DNA from: Geodermatophilaceae bacterium
GTDB taxonomy: Bacteria; Actinomycetota; Actinomycetes; Mycobacteriales; Geodermatophilaceae
NCBI GenBank assembly: GCA_013813215.1
Contig: JACCSC010000166.1
Span: forward strand, 1 to 18,240
DNA: 18,240 nucleotides
Direction: 5' to 3'
Shown here: positions 1 through 7,428 of the stretch, piece after piece
Layout of the letters: every line of letters starts with the position of its first letter
Numbering within the stretch: position 1 is the first letter of the stretch
The notes under the pieces: generated by a model
Database searches by the model: none
Told to the model about the DNA's origin: nothing
What the model saw: only the letters and a program-made list of their open reading frames with translations
Translations under genes and position numbers: made by a program

Positions 1-54
1 GGGACCGGGCGTGTCTTCGGCAGTTCACACCCACCCACTCCGAAGGGACCTGCC

Positions 55-612
55 ATGAAGCGCTGGACCACCGCCCTCGTCGTCGCCGCCGGCCTCGTGA
101 CCGCCGCCCTCGTCACCCCCGCCGCGGCACAGCACTCGACCCCGACCGGGCCGTACTGCGGCATCACGTGGGGTTCGCTGGACAAGTCCGCCTCGACGGC
201 CTCCAACGCCCCCGTCACCAACCTCCGCTCCGGCCGCCACGACTGCTACGACCGGCTGGTGGTCGACGTCGCCGGGAACCCGGCCGGCTACACCGTCCGC
301 TACGTCTCGGCCGTGACCGCGCAGGGCTCGGGCAACGTCGTCCCGCTGCGCGGCGGCGCGTTCCTGCAGATCGACCTGACGATCCCGGCGTACGACGGCA
401 GCGGCCGACCCACGTACAACCCGGCGAACCAGCGCGAGCTGGTCGACCTGGCCGGCTACCGGACGTTCCGGCAGGCCGCGTGGGGCGGCAGCTTCGAGGG
501 CTACACGACCGTCGGGCTCGGCGTCCGGGCCCGGCTGCCCTTCCGGGTGCTCACCCTGGAAGGCCCCGGCAGCGGCTCCCGGCTGGTGATCGACGTCGCA
601 CACCAGTGGTGA
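55..612 (+). CDS. Secreted AMIN-like domain protein
   Basis: A 185-residue protein, probably exported. Residues 1-26 form a signal peptide: a basic MKR start, a hydrophobic alanine/valine/leucine core, and a likely cut after APAAAQ-type residues. The mature part has two cysteines (C35 in PYCGI, C64 in RHDCYDR) that could form a disulfide. It is rich in beta-type sequence and ends in SRLVIDVAHQW, as in actinobacterial AMIN-like proteins. Family members are assumed to bind envelope or cell-wall components; nothing here shows a catalytic site. The ATG is preceded by GAAGGGA at good spacing. The gene stands alone ahead of a hairpin and nhaA. The family call is from overall resemblance, and the function is unknown. 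Confidence 0.75.
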   Translation: MKRWTTALVVAAGLVTAALVTPAAAQHSTPTGPYCGITWGSLDKSASTASNAPVTNLRSGRHDCYDRLVVDVAGNPAGYTVRYVSAVTAQGSGNVVPLRGGAFLQIDLTIPAYDGSGRPTYNPANQRELVDLAGYRTFRQAAWGGSFEGYTTVGLGVRARLPFRVLTLEGPGSGSRLVIDVAHQW

Positions 613-630
613 GCAGCCGCTGAACCACGA

Positions 631-664
631 GACGGGCGGTCCGGCCAACGCCGGGCCGCCCGTC
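631..664 (+). terminator. Hairpin downstream of the AMIN-like gene
   Basis: Positions 631-644 and 651-664 are complementary over 14 pairs (one G-U) around a 6-base loop. The structure begins 18 bases after the stop codon. No T-run follows, as is common for hairpin terminators in high-G+C Actinobacteria. It probably ends the upstream transcript before nhaA. Confidence 0.6.
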
Positions 665-742
665 CCGCGTCTGCAGGTAGGGTCCAGGACGGAGCGCCGG
701 GAAGCCTGGTCGGCACCGCCGACGCCTGCCCGAAGGACTCCC

Positions 743-1996
743 GTGCCGCAGTTCCGATCCGTCCGCCGTACCGCCCGGCAGGCCGCCACGGCCGTCGACG
801 AACTGGCGCGGTATCTGCGCACCGAAACCATCGGCGGCGCCATCATGCTGTGCGCGGCCGTCGTCGCCCTGATCTGGGCGAACACACCGGCAGGTACGGC
901 GTACCGCGAGCTGCAGGAGCTCACCGTCGGGCCGGCCGCCCTCCACTTGGACCTCTCGCTGGCCACCTGGGCGGCCGACGGCCTACTCGCGGTGTTCTTC
1001 TTCGTGGCCGGGCTGGAGCTCAAGCGGGAACTCGTGATCGGCGAACTCCGCGAGCGGCGCACGGCGTTGCTGCCGGTCCTGGCCGCGCTCGGCGGCATGG
1101 TGGTCCCGGCCGGGCTGGCCGCGCTGATCATCTTCGGCGAACCCGGTGCCGGCAAGGCCTGGGCCATCCCGATGGCCACCGACATCGCGTTCGCGCTGGC
1201 CGTGCTGGCCATCGCCGGCAGCCCGTTGTCCCGCTCGGTGCGCATCTTCCTGCTCAGCGTCGCCGTGGTCGACGACCTCGGCGTCATCCTGATCATCGCG
1301 CTCGTCTTCACTTCGTCCTTGTCGCTGGCCGCGCTGGCGGTCGCCGTCGCGCTCGCCGGCGGCTACGCCCTGCTCCAGCACCTCCGGGTCAGAACCGCAT
1401 GGGCCTACGTGCCCTTGGCGCTGGGCACCTGGGTGGCGCTGCACGAGTCAGGAGTGCACGCGACGATCGCGGGGATGACGCTGGCCCTGCTCACCCGGGT
1501 CCGGGCCGATCCCGGTGAGGAGGAGGCCCCCGCCGCCCGGCTGGAACACCGGCTGCAGCCGTGGTCGGCCGGCTTCTGCGTCCCGGTGTTCGCGTTCTTC
1601 GCCGCCGGCGTCGTCCTGTCCGGCGACACCCTGTCCGGTGTCGTGACCAACCGCGTCGCCCTGGGCGTCATGGTCGGTCTGCTCGTGGGCAAGGCCCTCG
1701 GCGTCCTCGGCGGAGCCCTGCTCGCGGTCCGGTTCGGGCGCGCGCGGCGCCCCGGCGACCTGCGCTGGCGCGAGATCGGCGCGGTGGCCGTCCTGGGCGG
1801 CGTCGGCTTCACGGTCAGCCTTCTCGTCACCGAGCTGTCCTTCACCGACCCGGCCACCACCGAACAGGTCAAGGCGGCCGTGCTGGTGGCCTCCCTGGTC
1901 GCCGCCGGGTTCGGCGCCGTCCTGCTGCGCACACCGGCGATGCGGGGCCGCCCCACCGAGTCGGCTGGACCGCAGATGAACGGCAGGGGAGCATAG
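743..1996 (+). CDS. nhaA: Na+/H+ antiporter NhaA
   Basis: A 417-residue integral membrane protein that exchanges sodium for protons across the cytoplasmic membrane (NhaA family), for pH and sodium homeostasis. Family signatures seen: ETIGGAIMLCAAVVALIWANT in the first helix, FFFVAGLELKRELVIGELR, the ion-binding stretch PMATDIAFALAVLAI, and VAVVDDLGVILIIAL. The last two carry the aspartates matching E. coli D133 and D163/D164. A helix near the C-terminus (AVLGGVGFTVSLLVTEL) is also typical. The GTG start is chosen because AAGGA lies at 733-737 and it matches family length. The C-terminal 25 residues are polar and unconserved. No adjacent sodium-related gene is seen. Confidence 0.95.
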   Translation: MPQFRSVRRTARQAATAVDELARYLRTETIGGAIMLCAAVVALIWANTPAGTAYRELQELTVGPAALHLDLSLATWAADGLLAVFFFVAGLELKRELVIGELRERRTALLPVLAALGGMVVPAGLAALIIFGEPGAGKAWAIPMATDIAFALAVLAIAGSPLSRSVRIFLLSVAVVDDLGVILIIALVFTSSLSLAALAVAVALAGGYALLQHLRVRTAWAYVPLALGTWVALHESGVHATIAGMTLALLTRVRADPGEEEAPAARLEHRLQPWSAGFCVPVFAFFAAGVVLSGDTLSGVVTNRVALGVMVGLLVGKALGVLGGALLAVRFGRARRPGDLRWREIGAVAVLGGVGFTVSLLVTELSFTDPATTEQVKAAVLVASLVAAGFGAVLLRTPAMRGRPTESAGPQMNGRGA

Positions 1997-2028
1997 GCGC
2001 GCACCGATCCGAGCTGACTGGAGACCAC

Positions 2029-2487
2029 GTGACCACGACGACCCCGACGACCGGCAGGCCGGTTCCCCTGTCGAAGACCACACAGTGGTCGGCAGATCCC
2101 GTCCCGGCGGAACCCTCGATCGGCGAACTCGTCCAGGCCGCCAGCACGCACTTCTCCACGCTGCTGCGCGGCGAGATCGAGTTGGCCAAGACCGAGGTCA
2201 CCGCGTCGGCCAAGAAGGGCATCAAGGGCGCGGTCTTCTTCGGGGCGGCTGCCGTGGTCGCCCTGTTCTCGTTGGTGTTCCTGCTGATCTCCCTCGCCGA
2301 GGGGCTGGTCGCGTTGGGCGTCTGGCGCTGGCTGGCCTACCTGATCGTATGGTTCATGCTCATCGTGATCGCCGGGGTGTCGGTGTTCATCGGCATGCGC
2401 GCGGTAAAGAAGGTCAGCAAGCCCGAGCGGACCATCGAGACGATCAAGGACAGCAAGCAGCTGCTGCAGCGCGGGCCGGTCTACTGA
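2029..2487 (+). CDS. Holin-like DUF1469 membrane protein (Rv3669-like)
   Basis: A 152-residue protein of the actinobacterial DUF1469 ('phage holin family') group. A proline/threonine-rich N-terminus is followed by an amphipathic segment (IGELVQAASTHFSTLLRGEI, then ELAKTEV), then two transmembrane helices at roughly residues 65-90 and 100-125. The basic tail ends in KKVSKPERTIETIKDSKQL. The GTG at 2029 has GGAG five bases upstream and gives the normal family length. Despite the name, no phage genes are near; the gene has the same position as Rv3669, beside ephE and marP. The hydrolase start follows five bases after this stop, so the two are probably one transcript. Function is unknown. Confidence 0.85.
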   Translation: MTTTTPTTGRPVPLSKTTQWSADPVPAEPSIGELVQAASTHFSTLLRGEIELAKTEVTASAKKGIKGAVFFGAAAVVALFSLVFLLISLAEGLVALGVWRWLAYLIVWFMLIVIAGVSVFIGMRAVKKVSKPERTIETIKDSKQLLQRGPVY

Positions 2488-2492
2488 CGGCG

Positions 2493-3404
2493 GTGCCCGA
2501 CGCGACCAGCGTCCTGCTGGCCGGGCCGTGGAGCCACCGCGACTACAGCGCCAACGGGGTCCGGCTGCACGTCGCCGAGCTGGGCGAGGGACCGCTGATC
2601 CTGCTGCTGCACGGCTTTCCCGAGTTCTGGTGGGCCTGGCGGGCCCAGATCGCCCCGCTGGCCGGGGCCGGCTACCGCGTGGTGGCAGCCGACCTGCGGG
2701 GGTACGGCGCGAGCGACAAGCCACCGCGCGGGTACGACGCCGTCACCGCGGCCGCCGACGTCGCGGGGCTGATCCGGGCCCTCGGCGAACGTGATGCCTT
2801 CGTCGTCGGCCACGCCTGGGGCGGGCTGCTGGCCTGGTCCGCAGCCGCCCTGCACCCGAGTGCCGTGCGCAAGCTGGCGGTGCTGTCCATGCCGCACCCC
2901 CGCCGGCTGCGGGCCGCGGTGCTGGGCAGCCGGCGACAGTTCCGCGCGGCCGGGCCGGTGCTCGGCTACCAGCTGCCGCGGATCCCCGAGCGTCGGTTGA
3001 CCGCACACCAGGCGCGCTACGTCGACCGCCTCCTGCACGCCTGGTCCGGCCCCGCCTGGCGGGATACGGCGGACTTCGCCGGCGCGGTGCGGCGCTACCG
3101 AGAGGCGATCCAGATCCCGCAGGCGGCGTACGGCGCGATGGAGTACGTGCGCTGGGCGGTCCGCTCGCTGCCGCGCGCGGACGGGCGGCGCTACATCCGC
3201 GCGATGTCCGTGCCGGTGACCCCGCCGACCCTGCAACTGCACGGCGCGATGGACCCGTTCCTCCTGCCGGCCTCGGCCATCGGCTCGGGCCGGTACGTGG
3301 CCGGTAGGTACCGCTGGCAGCTGCTGCCCGACGTGGGCCACTTCCCGCACGAGGAGCAGCCCGACCTGGTCACCCGGGAGTTGCTGGACTGGGCCCGGAG
3401 CTGA
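2493..3404 (+). CDS. EphE-like alpha/beta hydrolase lacking the nucleophile
   Basis: A 303-residue alpha/beta-hydrolase-fold protein in the position of M. tuberculosis ephE (next to marP). Seen: the oxyanion-hole motif HGFPE at 40-44, the strand ADLRGYGASDKP at 67-78, and the nucleophile elbow VVGHAWGG at 104-111. An acid D254 (GAMDP) and a histidine H283 (DVGHFPHE) are in the expected places. In epoxide hydrolases the elbow reads GHDWGG with Asp as nucleophile; other family members have Ser. Here codon GCC gives Ala108, so the usual covalent mechanism would be impossible. It may be a pseudo-enzyme or a non-covalent catalyst. GTG at 2493 is the first plausible start after the preceding stop. 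It ends six bases before the convergent marP stop. Confidence 0.85.
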   Translation: MPDATSVLLAGPWSHRDYSANGVRLHVAELGEGPLILLLHGFPEFWWAWRAQIAPLAGAGYRVVAADLRGYGASDKPPRGYDAVTAAADVAGLIRALGERDAFVVGHAWGGLLAWSAAALHPSAVRKLAVLSMPHPRRLRAAVLGSRRQFRAAGPVLGYQLPRIPERRLTAHQARYVDRLLHAWSGPAWRDTADFAGAVRRYREAIQIPQAAYGAMEYVRWAVRSLPRADGRRYIRAMSVPVTPPTLQLHGAMDPFLLPASAIGSGRYVAGRYRWQLLPDVGHFPHEEQPDLVTRELLDWARS

Positions 3405-3410
3405 TCCCGC

Positions 3411-4589
3411 TCAGTCGCACTCGCCGGTCCCGACCGTGGCGCTGGCCGCGCGTCCCAGGTCCGCGGCCTGGCTCACCGCGTCAGCCGTGAGCGCGTAGCC
3501 CGTGCTCGGGTCGTCCACGGCGGAGGCGAAGACCACGCCCAGCACCGTGCCGTCGAGATCGAGCAACGGGCCGCCGGAGTTGCCGGAACGGACGTCCCCG
3601 CGCAAGGCGTACACCTCGCGCTGCACGGTCGTCGTGTCACGGAAGTCGGGCCCGGCGATCAACGAGCGGTCGCGGATGCGGGCCGGACCGACGTACAACG
3701 GACCACCGCCGGGGTAGCCGGTGATGACGGCGTCCTCGCCGGTGCCGACCGGCACGTCGGCGAAGCCCAAGGGCACCACGTCCAGGCCCGGCACGGCCAG
3801 CACGGCGATGTCCAGCCGCTCGTCGACGTACACCGTCGTGGCCTCGACCTCCCGATCGCCGATGGTGACGCTCGGCTCCCGGACCCCGGCCAGGACGTGC
3901 GCGTTCGTCATCACGCGATCCTCGGCGTAGACGAAGCCGCTGCCGTCGACGCGACGCGCGCAGCCAGGGGCGAGCCCGGTCACCTTCACCACCGCGGCCG
4001 TGGCCGCCCTGACCTCCGGGTCGCCGGCCAGCGCCGGATCCGGTGTCGGGACGTCGAGCACCCGGGTGGGGGTCAGCGGGTCGAGCACGTCGGGCAACCC
4101 GTTGCGCTCGATCAGCTCGCGCAACGAGTCGTAGAGCGTGCGCACCGGTGCCGGCAGCGCGCGATCCACCGCGCCGACCACGGTCGAGGCACGGACCTCG
4201 GCCGACAGCGTCGGGTACGCCGAGGTGGCCAGCGGGCTGGCCACCATCCAGGCCACGAGCAGGACGGCCAGCACGGACACGCCGCCGCCCAGCACCGCGT
4301 CGGCGGTCCGGGCCGGCCGCCAGGTCACCCGGCCGCGGATCCACTGGCCGACCCAGCCGGCCGCGAGCTGACCGAGGAAGGCCACACCGAGCACGACCAG
4401 CAGCCCGACGAAGACCCGGCCGAACACCGAGCTGCCCAGAGCCGTGGCGACCGGCGCGGCCAGCTGCCCGCCGAGGATGGCCCCGCCGAAGAAGCCGACG
4501 AACGACGCGGCGGACAGGATCAGTCCCTGCCGGAAGCCGTTGAGCGCGAACAACACGGCCAGGACGAGCACGAGCAGATCGATCAGCAC
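3411..4589 (-). CDS. marP: MarP-type membrane serine protease
   Basis: A 392-residue protein matching MarP (Rv3671c), the membrane-anchored protease needed for acid resistance in M. tuberculosis. Four hydrophobic helices of CvpA type occupy about residues 1-120, with the trypsin-like domain outside the membrane from about 190. The triad is visible: H231 (TNAHVLAG), D260 (ERLDIAVL) and S338 (SGNSGGP). C210 and C391 flank the protease domain, like the MarP disulfide C214-C395. Length and spacing match the mycobacterial protein closely. The GTG start lies four bases after the cupredoxin stop, so translation is probably coupled. It is the last gene of the nth-tlpA-Nudix-cupredoxin-marP run and converges on the hydrolase. 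Confidence 0.93.
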   Translation of the reverse strand: MLIDLLVLVLAVLFALNGFRQGLILSAASFVGFFGGAILGGQLAAPVATALGSSVFGRVFVGLLVVLGVAFLGQLAAGWVGQWIRGRVTWRPARTADAVLGGGVSVLAVLLVAWMVASPLATSAYPTLSAEVRASTVVGAVDRALPAPVRTLYDSLRELIERNGLPDVLDPLTPTRVLDVPTPDPALAGDPEVRAATAAVVKVTGLAPGCARRVDGSGFVYAEDRVMTNAHVLAGVREPSVTIGDREVEATTVYVDERLDIAVLAVPGLDVVPLGFADVPVGTGEDAVITGYPGGGPLYVGPARIRDRSLIAGPDFRDTTTVQREVYALRGDVRSGNSGGPLLDLDGTVLGVVFASAVDDPSTGYALTADAVSQAADLGRAASATVGTGECD

Positions 4590-4593
4590 AGGG

Positions 4594-5007
4594 TCATCCG
4601 CCGTCGGGGAGCACGATCATCGTGCCCCGCTGGTCGAACTGCGAATGGAACGTGCAGACGAACGCGTACTCCCCCGGCGTGGAGACGGTGAAGTCGATGG
4701 ACTCCTCCTGCCCCGGTCGTACGACCCGGATCTCCTCGTCGGGACCGCCCTCGTCGTAGCGCAGGTTGTGCACGTTCGAGGACGGGTTGTCCACGGTGAC
4801 CCGGACGCGGCCCGGGACGACGGTGAACTCGGCGGGGACGAAGCGGAAGTTGTCCTGCGTGACCAGGGTGACCGCCTGCACGCCGTCCGCGTCCGGGGTC
4901 ACCGTCAGGTCGCCGGACTGAGGGGCCTGTGCCTGCTCCGGTGCGTCCCCACCGCCGCAGCCTGTGACGAGCAGGATGCCCGCCAGGGCGGCGTACGCCG
5001 CTCTCAC
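4594..5007 (-). CDS. Cupredoxin-like lipoprotein
   Basis: A 137-residue exported lipoprotein with a single plastocyanin-like domain. The N-terminus has a hydrophobic stretch and lipobox LVTGC, with C17 as the lipidation site. Copper ligands can be read as H80 (SNVHNLRYD), C118 and H121 (FVCTFHSQF). The usual axial Met of CxxHxxM is not in place: the loop after H121 is longer and carries Q126, with M130 further on. The site may therefore be Gln-ligated, Met130-ligated at unusual spacing, or weakened. The GTG start overlaps the upstream Nudix stop (GTGA, 5004-5007). It sits between the Nudix and marP, which are neighbours in M. tuberculosis. A role in envelope copper or electron handling is inferred. 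Confidence 0.85.
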   Translation of the reverse strand: MRAAYAALAGILLVTGCGGGDAPEQAQAPQSGDLTVTPDADGVQAVTLVTQDNFRFVPAEFTVVPGRVRVTVDNPSSNVHNLRYDEGGPDEEIRVVRPGQEESIDFTVSTPGEYAFVCTFHSQFDQRGTMIVLPDGG

Positions 5008-5660
5008 CGCGGTCCACCGAGCAGGGCGACCACCCGTGGCGGCAGGTCGCGGACGTCGCCGTCGTCCCAGGGCCGGGTCCAGCCGCCGAGCGTGAGCACA
5101 CCGTCGAGCAGGCCGGCGGTGAAGCCCCAGACAAGCATGCCGCGGACGTCGAACGCCGGGCCGACGAAGCCGGAGGGGTGCCGCCAGCTGTACCGGTTGG
5201 CCGGATCGACCAGTTCGGCGATGGGTACCCGGTGCGCGGTCTCGGTCTCCTGGGGATCGACCACGACCACCGACGGCTCGTGCCACCAGGCCAGCACCGG
5301 CGTGACGACGAAGCCCGAGGGCGGCAGGTAGAGCTGTGGCAGTTCGGCCAACACGGTCACGCCGGCCACCAGGACGCCGACCTCCTCGGCCGCCTCGCGC
5401 AACGCCGTACCGGTGGGACCGCCGTCCCCGGGGTCGGCCGCGCCGCCGGGGAAGGCCGGCTGGCCGGGGTGGCTGCGCAGGGCGTCGGCCCGCTGGACCA
5501 GCAGCACGTCAGGGCCTTGCGGGCCCTCGCCGAGGAGGATCAGCACCGCGGAATCCCGGCCGCCCTCCGGCGGCGGGAGGTAGCGGGACAGCTGCTCGGG
5601 TCGGATCGTGGACACGGCGTTGCGCAGCGGATCCAGCCAGGCCGGGGCGGCCGGCGTCAC
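5004..5660 (-). CDS. CoA pyrophosphatase, Nudix family (Rv3672c-like)
   Basis: A 218-residue Nudix hydrolase of the CoA diphosphatase group, expected to split CoA into phosphopantetheine and 3',5'-ADP with divalent metal. The CoA-specific signature is clear: VQRADALRSHPGQPAFPGG, followed by the Nudix box ending ALREAAEEVGV. A conserved downstream stretch LPPSGFVVTPVLAWW fits the same family. The GTG start overlaps the tlpA stop (GTGA, 5657-5660), and its own stop overlaps the cupredoxin start, so translation is coupled on both sides. Position and orientation match Rv3672c. Substrate preference is from family knowledge and not shown by the sequence alone. Confidence 0.9.
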   Translation of the reverse strand: MTPAAPAWLDPLRNAVSTIRPEQLSRYLPPPEGGRDSAVLILLGEGPQGPDVLLVQRADALRSHPGQPAFPGGAADPGDGGPTGTALREAAEEVGVLVAGVTVLAELPQLYLPPSGFVVTPVLAWWHEPSVVVVDPQETETAHRVPIAELVDPANRYSWRHPSGFVGPAFDVRGMLVWGFTAGLLDGVLTLGGWTRPWDDGDVRDLPPRVVALLGGPR

Positions 5661-6259
5661 GAGAGCGTCACATCGAGATGCTCGTCGACCAGGGCCAGCA
5701 GATCGTCGTAGGAGGTGATCGGAACCAGCTGCTGGTGGGCCACCGTGCCGTCGGCCCGCACGAAGTAGGTGACCGGCAGCGCGTTCAGGCCGACCTCGGT
5801 GAGGAACTCGCCGGTGTCGTCGATGGCGCTGGGAAAGCTGAGGTCGAGTTCGGCGGCGTAGGCCAGGCTCGACGCGGCGGTGTCGCGCTCGACCAGCCCG
5901 ACCACGAGGAGCTGGTCGACCGCCTCGTCGGACAGCTGGTCGACCGCCTCGTCGGACAGCTGCTCGAAGACCGGCAGCTCCTCACGGCACGGTCCGCACC
6001 ACGAGGCCCACAGGTTCAGCACCAGCGGCTGGCCCACCGGTCCACCCAGAAACAGAGTGCTGTCCCCAGCCAGGCACGGGAAGGCGAGCGGGGGTAGGCC
6101 GTCCTCGACCGGCTCGCTGGTGACGGTGAACTGCGGGCAGTCCATCAGGTCCGTGTCCACGCTCGACGCCGTCGGCGCCCCCGCGGTCGGGGCCGCGGGG
6201 TCGTCGGTGCAGGCGGCGAGCAACAGGAGCGCCGTAGCGACCAATGCCGCGCGCCTCAC
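5657..6259 (-). CDS. TlpA-family thioredoxin-like lipoprotein (Rv3673c-like)
   Basis: A 200-residue membrane-tethered thioredoxin-fold protein, expected to reduce or exchange disulfides outside the cytoplasmic membrane. The lipobox LLAAC puts the lipid on C17. The redox site is WASWCGPC (C88, C91), followed by REELPVFEQL. The cis-proline loop NALPVTYFV is at about 159-167. Two further cysteines (C41, C62) precede the fold. Residues 101-116 are an exact double copy of an 8-residue unit (LSDEAVDQ), from a 24-base in-frame tandem repeat at 5911-5958. The GTG start overlaps the nth stop (GTGA, 6256-6259). Position matches Rv3673c. Confidence 0.9.
   Translation of the reverse strand: MRRAALVATALLLLAACTDDPAAPTAGAPTASSVDTDLMDCPQFTVTSEPVEDGLPPLAFPCLAGDSTLFLGGPVGQPLVLNLWASWCGPCREELPVFEQLSDEAVDQLSDEAVDQLLVVGLVERDTAASSLAYAAELDLSFPSAIDDTGEFLTEVGLNALPVTYFVRADGTVAHQQLVPITSYDDLLALVDEHLDVTLS
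5911..5958. repeat. 24-base perfect tandem duplication inside tlpA
   Basis: 5911-5934 and 5935-5958 are identical; a four-base start of a third copy follows. The repeat keeps frame and adds eight residues (one extra LSDEAVDQ) to the helix after the CGPC motif. Perfect identity suggests a recent slippage event, or active expansion and contraction. Confidence 0.95.
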
Positions 6260-7008
6260 GCCACCTCCTCGGTGACCTCGGCCGGCGTCCTGACCAGCCT
6301 CTGCGCGGCCGCGGGATCGGTCGGGCCGATGCCGTACGACGGGCACCAGCGGGCCAGTCCGCAGGCCCCACAGGCCGGGGTCCGGGCGTGGCAGACCCGG
6401 CGGCCGTGGAAGATCACCCGGTGCGAGAGCATCGTCCACTCGCGCTTCTCGATCAGCGCGCCGATGGCGTGCTCGACCTTGACCGGGTCGGTCAGCTCGG
6501 TCCAGCCGAAGCGGCGGACCAGCCGGCCGACATGGGTGTCCACCGTGATCCCCGGCACGCCGAACGCGTTGCCGAGGATGACGTTGGCGGTCTTGCGCCC
6601 GATGCCGGGCAGCTGCACGAGATCGGCCAGCCGGCCGGGCACCTGGCCGTCGTGGCGCTCGATCAGCGCCGCGCCGAGTTTGACGAGCGACGTCGTCTTG
6701 TTCCGGAAGAACCCGGTCGGGACGAGCGTCCGCTCCAGCTCGGCCCGGTCGGCGGCGGCGTACGCGGCGGCGTCCGGATAGCGCGCGAACAGCTCCGGGG
6801 TGACCTCGTTGACCTTCTTGTCCGTGGTCTGCGCGGACAGGATGGTGGCCACGGTCAGCTCGAGCGGCGTACGGAAGTCCAGCTCGCAGTGCGCGTCCGG
6901 GTACAGCTCGGCCAGCTCGCGGTTCATGTGGCGCGCCCGGCGGGTCAGCCCCAGCGCGGTCTCGGCCCGGCGTCGCCGCGGGACCGCCTGGCTGCTCCGC
7001 TGGCTCAC
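6256..7008 (-). CDS. nth: Endonuclease III
   Basis: A 250-residue DNA glycosylase/AP lyase that removes oxidised pyrimidines in base-excision repair. The helix-hairpin-helix LPGIGRKTANV contains the catalytic lysine K139, and VDTHVGRL holds the catalytic D157. The [4Fe-4S] cluster cysteines C206, C213, C216 and C222 have the canonical 6-2-5 spacing. The GTG at 7008 has no Shine-Dalgarno sequence but has TACGCT six bases upstream, consistent with a leaderless transcript. An internal Met28 is the alternative start. It heads the operon running to marP and is divergent from the small membrane protein gene at 7098, with an 89-base gap. Position matches Rv3674c. Confidence 0.95.
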   Translation of the reverse strand: MSQRSSQAVPRRRRAETALGLTRRARHMNRELAELYPDAHCELDFRTPLELTVATILSAQTTDKKVNEVTPELFARYPDAAAYAAADRAELERTLVPTGFFRNKTTSLVKLGAALIERHDGQVPGRLADLVQLPGIGRKTANVILGNAFGVPGITVDTHVGRLVRRFGWTELTDPVKVEHAIGALIEKREWTMLSHRVIFHGRRVCHARTPACGACGLARWCPSYGIGPTDPAAAQRLVRTPAEVTEEVA

Positions 7009-7020
7009 CTGAGGAGCGTA
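7009..7020 (-). promoter_or_regulatory. Candidate leaderless promoter -10 element for nth
   Basis: On the minus strand TACGCT fits the actinobacterial TANNNT -10 pattern and is followed by six bases and then the GTG start of nth. This spacing is what leaderless transcripts show. There is no Shine-Dalgarno motif. No convincing -35 was found. Confidence 0.4.
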
Positions 7021-7097
7021 CGTCGCAGCACCGACACGCCCCGGCCGCGCCGGGGGACGGGCCGAGTCGCGGGTGATCTGCCAGACTTGCCGTCATC

Positions 7098-7349
7098 ATG
7101 GCCGGTCTGCTGGTGGTGTTCTTCCCGCTCGCGTTGTTGCTGTTCATGCTGTTCATGGAGCGGGTCGAGCAGCCGCTGCGCACCGGGGGCAGCGAGTCCG
7201 ACGTCGAGGACTTCCTCGACAACGCGCGACCGGACGAGATGGACACCTTCGTCCGGTTCGGCCTGCGGCGCGCACTGGACAAGCTCCGACTGCGTCGCCG
7301 CTCGCACCTGTCCCCCCGCGGGAGCGAGACCTCCGACGGCGGAGCGTGA
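7098..7349 (+). CDS. Small membrane protein (Rv3675-like)
   Basis: An 83-residue protein with one N-terminal transmembrane helix (residues 3-20, rich in Leu/Phe) followed by a charged cytoplasmic part with an acidic stretch (ESDVEDFLDN), then a basic one (LRRALDKLRLRRR). It occupies the slot of Rv3675, between nth and crp, and is transcribed towards crp. No catalytic motif is visible. The ATG is the only plausible start near the membrane segment. It may share a transcript with crp, but a -10-like box lies between them. Function is unknown. Confidence 0.75.
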   Translation: MAGLLVVFFPLALLLFMLFMERVEQPLRTGGSESDVEDFLDNARPDEMDTFVRFGLRRALDKLRLRRRSHLSPRGSETSDGGA

Positions 7350-7375
7350 CTACGCTCGGTCTGCCGGCCACCCCC

Positions 7376-7381
7376 TAGAAT
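7376..7381 (+). promoter_or_regulatory. Candidate -10 element upstream of crp
   Basis: TAGAAT lies 47 bases before the crp start and is close to the consensus TATAAT. No good -35 hexamer is found at 16-18 bases upstream, so the call rests on the -10 alone. Confidence 0.4.
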
Positions 7382-7428
7382 CCGCCCAACCAGGCCAAAT
7401 CGCGCGTGGACTGCCTTCGGAGGACGAC

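Noticed and set aside
15..45. Inverted repeat CTTCGG / CCGAAG upstream of the first gene
   Set aside because: Only six base pairs around a 19-base loop; not stronger than chance in this base composition.
2029..2487. Holin-like gene as a sign of a prophage
   Set aside because: The DUF1469 family is chromosomal in Actinobacteria, sits in the same place as Rv3669, and no other phage gene is near.
1405..2724. Long open frame on the minus strand opposite nhaA and the DUF1469 gene
   Set aside because: It is Arg/Pro/Gly-rich low-quality sequence, lies opposite clear genes and has no recognisable domain; a by-product of high G+C.
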